Of a stretch of 64,000 nt of DNA, positions 58,967-64,000 are shown piece by piece. The translations under genes were made by a program, and so were the position numbers. The notes under the pieces were generated by a model that saw only the letters and a list, made by a program, of their open reading frames with translations, ran no database searches and was not told the DNA's origin. Numbering within the stretch: the first letter of the stretch is position 1; every line of letters begins with the position of its first letter. The DNA comes from Xanthomonas bonasiae (GTDB taxonomy: Bacteria > Pseudomonadota > Gammaproteobacteria > Xanthomonadales > Xanthomonadaceae). The stretch lies in the NCBI RefSeq assembly GCF_017163705.1, contig NZ_JAFIWB010000022.1, positions 1-64,000 of the forward strand. Direction: 5' to 3'.

Positions 58967-59035
58967 GATGGTGCATACTATTCAAAATAAAAGCACGGAT
59001 CTACAGTTGCGCCTCGACATTCTCTGGAGCGCATC

Positions 59036-59785
59036 ATGAGCAGGCTCAACGGCAAGATTGCAGTGGTTACCGGCGGCAACAGCGGCATCGGTCTGGCAAG
59101 CGCGGTGCGCTTTGCGGCCGAAGGCGCCCAGGTCGTCATCGTGGGACGCCGGCAGGAAGAACTGGACAAGGCACTGCGCCTGATCGGTGCCGACGCCATC
59201 GCCATTCAGGGAGACATTTCGAAGCTGGACGATCTGGACCGTGTCTTCGCCCAGGTCGAAGCCGCCAAGGGCCGCATCGACGTGCTGTTCGCCAATGCGG
59301 GGCTGGGCGACTTCCAGCCGCTGGGATCGATCACCGAAGACTCCTTCGATCGCACCTTCGGCATCAACGTCAAAGGCACGCTGTTCACCGTGCAGAAGGC
59401 GTTGCCGCTGATGCGCGCCGGCGGTTCGGTGATCCTGACCGGCTCGACCACCGGCACCATGGGCACACCGGCATTCAGCGTGTACAGCGCCACCAAGGCC
59501 GCGCTGCGCAATTTCGCCAGGAGCTGGGCGCTGGACCTGAAAGGCACCGGTATTCGCGTCAACGTGCTTTCGCCGGGGCCGATCTCGACGCCGGGCCTGG
59601 ATCTGGCGCTGTCCAGCACCGGCCAGCAGGAGGCGATCATCGACGGCATGACCGCGCAGATCCCGTTGGAGCGCATTGGCCGGGCGGACGAAGTCGCGGC
59701 GGCGGCGTTGTTCCTGGCGTCGGACGAGAGCAGCTTCATCACCGGCAGCGAAATGTTCGTGGATGGCGGGTTCGCGCAGGTTTGA
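59036..59785 (+). CDS. Short-chain dehydrogenase/reductase
   Basis: A 249-residue classical SDR. The cofactor motif is VVTGGNSGIGLA (TGGNSGIG 12-19), NAG is at about 87-89, and the catalytic residues are S137, Y150 and K154 (FSVYSATKAAL). The C-terminal FITGSEMFVDGGFAQV is typical. R38/R39 after the second strand (VGRRQ) suggests NADPH preference. Divergent pairing with an HxlR regulator is common for stress- or quinone-responsive reductases. Substrate unknown. Confidence 0.92.
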   Translation: MSRLNGKIAVVTGGNSGIGLASAVRFAAEGAQVVIVGRRQEELDKALRLIGADAIAIQGDISKLDDLDRVFAQVEAAKGRIDVLFANAGLGDFQPLGSITEDSFDRTFGINVKGTLFTVQKALPLMRAGGSVILTGSTTGTMGTPAFSVYSATKAALRNFARSWALDLKGTGIRVNVLSPGPISTPGLDLALSSTGQQEAIIDGMTAQIPLERIGRADEVAAAALFLASDESSFITGSEMFVDGGFAQV

Positions 59786-59822
59786 TTGATCTGCGCTGTC
59801 GAGGCGCTGCGGCCAATGATCG

Positions 59823-59945
59823 CAGCGCATCTGCCGCAGGCCGGAACGGGTGACCGCCTCATCGACGCGGCGGTCGCACTCGGCTACGACGGTTCGAGCG
59901 CCAGTTCGGCCAGCCGCCGAATCGATTCTCTCCCGCTATCCCGTG
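59823..59945 (+). pseudogene. Decayed 3' remnant of an araC-type gene
   Basis: One frame reads GDRLIDAAVALGYDG, matching GDRIIDVALELGYDS at the end of the AraC gene at 57673-58476. After a deletion and frame change the next frame reads ERQFGQPPNRFS, matching KRQFGQPPSQFF. The 22 bases at 59901-59922 are identical to 58439-58460. The rest of the gene is absent. It lies between the SDR and psiF genes. Confidence 0.72.
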
Positions 59946-60011
59946 AACCGTGTCACGGTCCGGTCAGACCCGCAGGCGCAGGATGCGCGCACCACCGACC
60001 GGAGCACCGCC

Positions 60012-60326
60012 ATGACCCGTTCCCTCTCCCTCGCCGTGTGCCTGCTGCTGGGCCTGAGCGCCATGCCGCCGCTGGCCGCCGCTGCGGCCAGGCCGCAGAC
60101 CGCGCAGCAGTCGCTGATGGCCCAGTGTTCGGCCCAGAACAAGGGCAAGAAAGGCGACGACTACAAGGCCGCGCAGAAGGCCTGCCTCAGCGGCAGCAGT
60201 GCGGCGCCGGCATCGGGCAACGCCTCGCAGCAACGGATGAAGGACTGCAACGCCAAGGCGGCCACGCAGAAACTGCAGGGCGATGCGCGCAAGACCTTCA
60301 TGAGCGGCTGTCTGAAGAAGCAGTAG
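60012..60326 (+). CDS. psiF: PsiF-repeat protein
   Basis: A 104-residue secreted protein with signal peptide (MTRSLSLAVCLLLGLSAMPP to AAAA, about 25 residues). Two PsiF repeats follow: QQSLMAQCSAQNKGKKGDDY with KAAQKACLSG, and QQRMKDCNAKAATQKLQGDA with RKTFMSGCLKK. Each repeat has two cysteines. The family is named after the phosphate-starvation-inducible psiF of E. coli; its function is unknown. I see no clear Pho box upstream. The start was set at the ATG that begins the signal peptide. Confidence 0.85.
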   Translation: MTRSLSLAVCLLLGLSAMPPLAAAAARPQTAQQSLMAQCSAQNKGKKGDDYKAAQKACLSGSSAAPASGNASQQRMKDCNAKAATQKLQGDARKTFMSGCLKKQ

Positions 60327-60402
60327 TCGGCCGGCCGCAAAGGCTGCGAACGTGTTCCTGGACGCCGCGCTGCGCGCAGGCGGCTTCCAGGGCCGGAGAA
60401 TG

Positions 60403-61491
60403 CTAAGCCGCCGGATCGGCGACGCGCTCCGCTGACGCCATGCGGTCGATCTGCCCCGCCGCATGATCGAGCGCGACATGCTCGACCGGGATCGGCACGT
60501 AGTCCTCGCTGAAGGCGACCTCGCCCGGCCGCCATCCGGCACGCCGACGCACCGCGCCCCAGAACCGCTTCAACCCCTCCAGTTGCAGCGCGACCAGGCC
60601 AAGCTCGTTGTCGCGATCCACCATCGGGTCGCCGACCCCGGTGGGACGCACTGGCTCGCCGTACAACGCGGTGCCGAACAGCACGTCCCAGAACGCGAAC
60701 ACCTGGCCGAAATTGCAGTTGTGCAGGTTCGGCCGCTGCGGGTCCACGCGCATGTGGTGCAGGCGGTGGAAGCGCGGATCGACCAGGATCTTGTCCAGCA
60801 CCGGCCCGAAGCCGAAGCGCACGTTGGCGTGCGACAGGTTCTGCACCAGTTCGCCGAGCAGCATCAGCCAGGCGAACTCGTCGGCGGCGATGCCGAACGC
60901 CACGCCCACCGCGGCCAGTACGAACGATTGCAGCGCACCGTCCAGGTAGTTGCTGCGATCGTTGGCCCAGCAACTGAGCTGGCGCTGGCTGTGGTGCATG
61001 CTGTGCATTGCCCACCACCACGGCAGCCAGTGCTGGATCCGGTGCATCCAGTAGTAGGTGAAGTCGTAGGCCAGGTAGTACAGCGCGAACAGCGCCAGCG
61101 GATGCCGGTCCAGCCATGGCCAGGCGTGACGCAGGCCGGATGCCGGCGCCGCCGCAGCGCTCGCGTCGGCGCCGCCCAGCGCATTGGCCAGCGGGGTCAG
61201 GATCAGGAACGAGAACAGCGGGAACACCCCGACCAGCATCAGCCAGGTGTAGTGGAAATCGATCCTGGCCAGGCGCCGGTGCTCCCAGCGCTCGGCCGGC
61301 CACAGGCTTTCCAGCGGGCGGAACAGCACGCCGATGATGCACAGCTGCAGCGCCGCGATCAGCAACGAAGCGGCGATCTCGCGCGGGTCGTCGCTGAGTC
61401 CGGTCAGGTGCAAGGCGGCCAGCAGCGGCGCCACCGCATGCTCGGCCACCGCGGCGACGACGACAGACCAGGCATGCGCGATGGACAACAT
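60403..61491 (-). CDS. Sterol desaturase/fatty acid hydroxylase family protein
   Basis: A 362-residue membrane di-iron enzyme starting MLSIAHAWSVVVAAVAEHAV, with AGGAG-type ribosome-binding site AGGAG before the ATG. Histidine clusters of the family are present: YYWMHRIQHWLPWWW (HxxxH), HSMHHSQRQLSCW (HxxHH), LSHANV and FHRLHHMRVDP. Several membrane helices surround them. The C-terminal about 70 residues are soluble. Family members hydroxylate or desaturate lipids. No partner gene suggests the substrate. Confidence 0.88.
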   Translation of the reverse strand: MLSIAHAWSVVVAAVAEHAVAPLLAALHLTGLSDDPREIAASLLIAALQLCIIGVLFRPLESLWPAERWEHRRLARIDFHYTWLMLVGVFPLFSFLILTPLANALGGADASAAAAPASGLRHAWPWLDRHPLALFALYYLAYDFTYYWMHRIQHWLPWWWAMHSMHHSQRQLSCWANDRSNYLDGALQSFVLAAVGVAFGIAADEFAWLMLLGELVQNLSHANVRFGFGPVLDKILVDPRFHRLHHMRVDPQRPNLHNCNFGQVFAFWDVLFGTALYGEPVRPTGVGDPMVDRDNELGLVALQLEGLKRFWGAVRRRAGWRPGEVAFSEDYVPIPVEHVALDHAAGQIDRMASAERVADPAA

Positions 61492-61848
61492 GAGGACGGC
61501 TCCTGGCCTGCGGACACGACGACGCCGGCGCGGCCGCCGGGCAGATGGGCGTGTCGTCCATCCCCGCGCAGATCGCGCCGACAGCGAAGCTGCGGAGTGG
61601 AACTGGCAGGCCGCCAGCGGGCGGCGCGCGGCGCGACCCGACCGCCCAGTCTGGCGCTACGCCATGCACCGCCCGCCGACAGCACGCCAACCCCGGCGCG
61701 ACCTGCGCGAGGATGGACGACACGCCTTAGCGTGGCGGCCGATCCTTTCGCCTGGCTGTCGTTCGCGCGTGCCTGTCGCCGGGGGCGATCGTCCTGGCTG
61801 CGGCGCCCAGGTCGCCGCGGCCGCGCGTGGCTCGGGCCGGGGCGCGCG
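61492..61848. other. Gap between metY and the hydroxylase gene
   Basis: In these 357 bases I see no gene, repeat or clear terminator. It should contain the metY transcript end and the hydroxylase promoter (both genes are on the minus strand). Confidence 0.45.
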
Positions 61849-63135
61849 TCAGGCCTGCGCCAGCGCCTGCCGCAGGTCGGCGAGCAGGTCGTCGATGTGT
61901 TCGATGCCGACCGACAGGCGCACCGTGTCCTCGCTGACCCCGCTGCGTTCCAGTTCCTGCGCCGACAGCTGGCGGTGCGTGGTCGAGGCCGGATGGGTGG
62001 CCAGCGATTTCGCGTCGCCGATGTTCACCAGCCGGGTGAACAGCTGCAGCGCGTCGAGGAAGCGCGCGCCGGCGGCGCGGCCGCCGCGCAGGCCGAAGGT
62101 GAGCACGCCCGAGCCGTGCCCGCGCAGGTACTTCTGCGCCAGCGCATGCTCCGGATGCCCGGGCAGGCCGGCGTAGTTGACCCATTCCACCTTGGCCTCG
62201 GTCTGCAGGTGCTTGGCCACCGCCAGCGTGTTCTGGTTGATCCGGTCCATGCGCAGCGGCAGCGTCTCGATGCCCTGCAGGAGCTGGAAGGCGTTGAACG
62301 GCGACAGCGCCGCGCCGGTGTTGCGCAACGGCACCACGCGCGCGCGGCCGATGTAGGCGGCCTCGCCCAGCGCCTCGGTGTAGACCACGCCGTGGTAGCT
62401 CACGTCCGGTTCGTTGAGGCGGCGGAAACGCTGCGCGTGCGCCGCCCACGGGAACTTGCCCGAGTCCACGATCGCCCCGCCCAGGCTGGTGCCGTGCCCG
62501 CCCAGGTACTTGGTCAGCGAATGCACCACGATGTCGGCGCCGAAGTCGATCGGCCGCAGCAGGTACGGCGTGGGCACCGTGTTGTCGACGATCAGCGGCA
62601 CGCCGTGCGCATGCGCGATCGCGGCGACCGCTTCCAGGTCGGTGACGTTGCCGCGCGGATTGCCGATCGACTCGACGAAGATCGCCTTGGTGCGGTCGTC
62701 GATCAGCCCGGCGAACGCGTTCGGATCGCGGTAGTCGGCGAAGCGGGTTTCGATGCCCGACAGCGGCAGCGTGTGCGCGAACAGGTTGTAGGTGCCGCCG
62801 TACAGCGCGCTGGAGGAGACGATGTTGTCGCCGGCCTCGGCGATGGTCTGGATCGCGTAGGTCACCGCGGCCTGCCCGGAGGCCACCGCCAGCGCGCCGA
62901 TGCCGCCTTCCAGCGCGGCGATGCGCTGCTCGAGCACATCGGTGGTGGGATTCATGATGCGGCTGTAGATGTTGCCCTGCACCTTCAGGTCGAACAGGTC
63001 GGCGCCGTGCTGAGTGTCGTCGAAGGCATAGGCCACGGTCTGGTAGATCGGCACCGCCACCGCGCGCGTGGTCGGATCGGGGCGGTAGCCGCCATGCACG
63101 GCGATGGTTTCCAGCTTCCAGTTCGGGTCGGACAT
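61849..63135 (-). CDS. metY: O-acetylhomoserine sulfhydrylase MetY
   Basis: A 428-residue PLP enzyme of the Cys/Met metabolism family that joins O-acetyl- (or O-succinyl-) homoserine with sulfide to homocysteine. Features are the start WKLETIAVHGGYRPDPTTRA, YSRIMNPTTDVLEQRIAALE, ASGQAAVTYAI, the Asp in LIVDNT and the PLP lysine K209 in VVHSLTKYLGGHG. The length (428) and the NPTTDVLEQR/GHGTSLGG features favour MetY over MetB or MetZ. A hairpin lies immediately before its start codon. Confidence 0.92.
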   Translation of the reverse strand: MSDPNWKLETIAVHGGYRPDPTTRAVAVPIYQTVAYAFDDTQHGADLFDLKVQGNIYSRIMNPTTDVLEQRIAALEGGIGALAVASGQAAVTYAIQTIAEAGDNIVSSSALYGGTYNLFAHTLPLSGIETRFADYRDPNAFAGLIDDRTKAIFVESIGNPRGNVTDLEAVAAIAHAHGVPLIVDNTVPTPYLLRPIDFGADIVVHSLTKYLGGHGTSLGGAIVDSGKFPWAAHAQRFRRLNEPDVSYHGVVYTEALGEAAYIGRARVVPLRNTGAALSPFNAFQLLQGIETLPLRMDRINQNTLAVAKHLQTEAKVEWVNYAGLPGHPEHALAQKYLRGHGSGVLTFGLRGGRAAGARFLDALQLFTRLVNIGDAKSLATHPASTTHRQLSAQELERSGVSEDTVRLSVGIEHIDDLLADLRQALAQA

Positions 63136-63141
63136 GAGCGG

Positions 63142-63164
63142 GTCTCGGCAAGAGGAGCCGAGAC
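63142..63164 (-). promoter_or_regulatory. Leader hairpin directly before metY
   Basis: GTCTCGGC (63142-63149) pairs perfectly with GCCGAGAC (63157-63164) over a 7-base loop, ending six bases before the metY ATG. On the mRNA it would cover the ribosome-binding region, and no Shine-Dalgarno lies between stem and ATG. A translational control element is possible. It does not look like a known SAM riboswitch. Confidence 0.45.
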
Positions 63165-63266
63165 GATAGCGCCATGCGTGGCGGCGAATGCAAACCTGCG
63201 GTTATGAGGCCATGCCGCGGGGTTGTCAGCGCATGCGGACGCGGGCGCTTGCGCGGCTGAGCGGCC

Positions 63267-63290
63267 GCGGCGGTGCGGCGGTGCGGCGGT
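63267..63290. repeat. Three tandem copies of GCGGCGGT
   Basis: An 8-bp unit is repeated three times exactly (63267-63290), about 130 bases upstream of metY and 50 bases upstream of the next plus-strand gene. Such short repeats can vary in copy number between strains. Confidence 0.75.
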
Positions 63291-63339
63291 GCGCAGTCGC
63301 CTCGTATCATGGGTTGGTCTGCACGCAGGATGCTCCCCG

Positions 63340-64000
63340 ATGAACCACGCCGCCGCCCGCCCATTCTCGCTGTTGCTCCTGGTCCTGCCCGTGTTCGCGC
63401 GGGCTGCGCCGTCGCCGTCCTACGTCATGGAGCAATGGAGCCAGCCAGGCAATTGCGCTACGCCGCAGCAGCGGCATGCTGCCGATCGCGCGTCCAGCGA
63501 CGGCGTTTCCGCGAAGATCCTGACGCAACGCTATCTCGGCGTGCTCGACGCGGTGATCGCCGGCGACGAGGCGGCCTTGAAGTTCGCCCATCTGTGCGAC
63601 CGCTTCGAGGTCGACTTCCTTCCTGGCATGCTGCCGCCCCCGCGCGCCGAGCCGTGGAATCCCTCGCCACCGCAAACGGTCGGCAGCGTCTTCGTCGCCT
63701 ACGTCGACGCACCGGGCACCGCATTCCAGCAACGGATCGAAGCGACGTACACGCCGGAAGAGGCGTCGCTCTCGCTCTCCATCAGTTCGCACGCGGATAC
63801 CGCGGCATCCGCGGATGGCGAGCAGGGTTACCGCTATCGCGACATGGACGGGGTGTGCCCGCTGCGGCTCGGCCAATTGGCGGACAGGCTCGCCGCCGCC
63901 GGTTTCTCCAAGCAGTACTACTCCCTGGAGCCGCCCAGCCAGGCGTTCGCGGAATCGGACTATGGCGTCAGCGCCAGCTTCCGGCGCGACAAGCTTGCCG
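63340..64000 (+). CDS. Secreted protein of unknown function, 3' end beyond the window
   Basis: The frame from the ATG at 63340 stays open to the end of the window (220 codons). The ATG is preceded by AGGA. It begins with a signal peptide (MNHAAARPFSLLLLVLPVFA then RAAPS). The mature part has QPGNCATPQQRHAADRASSD, TQRYLGVLDAVIAGDEAALK, FEVDFLPGMLPPPRAEPWNP and a later CPLRLGQLADRLAAAGFSKQ. Cysteines are spaced as in a periplasmic protein. No family was recognised. Confidence 0.72.
   Translation, partial: MNHAAARPFSLLLLVLPVFARAAPSPSYVMEQWSQPGNCATPQQRHAADRASSDGVSAKILTQRYLGVLDAVIAGDEAALKFAHLCDRFEVDFLPGMLPPPRAEPWNPSPPQTVGSVFVAYVDAPGTAFQQRIEATYTPEEASLSLSISSHADTAASADGEQGYRYRDMDGVCPLRLGQLADRLAAAGFSKQYYSLEPPSQAFAESDYGVSASFRRDKLA

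Noticed and set aside
63307-63876. Minus-strand gene of 189 codons at the right end
   Set aside because: It is antisense to the open plus-strand frame from 63340, which has a signal peptide and ribosome-binding site.

Overview
The window is a GC-rich (high-60s percent by eye) chromosomal segment from a gammaproteobacterium of the family Xanthomonadaceae, most likely Xanthomonas. Four things point there: a vibrioferrin-type (xanthoferrin) siderophore cluster in pvsABCDE order, many TonB-dependent receptors, the order ruv / ybgC-tolQRAB-pal-cpoB / queE-queC / tRNA-Lys, and short GGGATTGGGG-type intergenic repeats. The genus is an inference from gene content. There is no rRNA, CRISPR array, recognisable insertion sequence or prophage.

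Layout. 0-1.2 kb: a divergent argO/argP locus whose argO is cut after about 35 codons by a 77-bp direct copy of argP. 1.2-2.0 kb: one doubtful small gene and tRNA-Lys(TTT). 2.1-14.7 kb: a long minus-strand housekeeping series read as yebC, ruvC, ruvA, kup, ruvB, ybgC, tolQ, tolR, tolA, tolB, pal, cpoB, queE, queC (recombination, envelope integrity, queuosine precursor synthesis). Its gaps carry paired, inverted G-rich repeats, and two of the repeats have become coding sequence in ruvC and ybgC. 14.7-21.0 kb: a lipase-like hydrolase, an I78 inhibitor lipoprotein, a GNAT enzyme, aspS, a DUF3011 protein, an FmdB-type zinc ribbon and a CPA2 antiporter. 21.4-26.0 kb: a TonB receptor followed by a Tat-exported phosphocholine-type phospholipase C. 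26.1-29.1 kb: a secreted esterase and a divergent class A beta-lactamase/AmpR pair. 29.4-32.3 kb: two small membrane proteins and an ABC-F ATPase. 32.6-40.3 kb: three tandem paralogous TonB receptors. 40.6-44.9 kb: an unknown secreted protein, a degenerate MASE1-type sensor and a YbaL-type antiporter.

45.0-55.4 kb is the most coherent accessory system. A Fur box lies upstream of an HpcH/HpaI-family aldolase, a TonB receptor, and five tightly overlapping genes (ATP-grasp ligase, NIS synthetase, MFS exporter, NIS synthetase, PLP decarboxylase). This is a complete make-export-recapture set for a vibrioferrin/xanthoferrin-like citrate siderophore. The aldolase keeps the catalytic spacing of the HpaI/SbnG group and is a candidate dedicated citrate supplier, as SbnG is for staphyloferrin B. 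55.4-64 kb: regulators and their targets (AraC-GyrI; a divergent AraC and Fsr-type MFS pair; a divergent HxlR and SDR pair), a decayed araC remnant, psiF, a sterol-desaturase-family hydroxylase, metY and a secreted protein that runs off the end.

Functions are assigned from protein motifs, length and context. Start codons were moved from the longest open frame where a ribosome-binding site, signal peptide or family length supported it. No database search was run.
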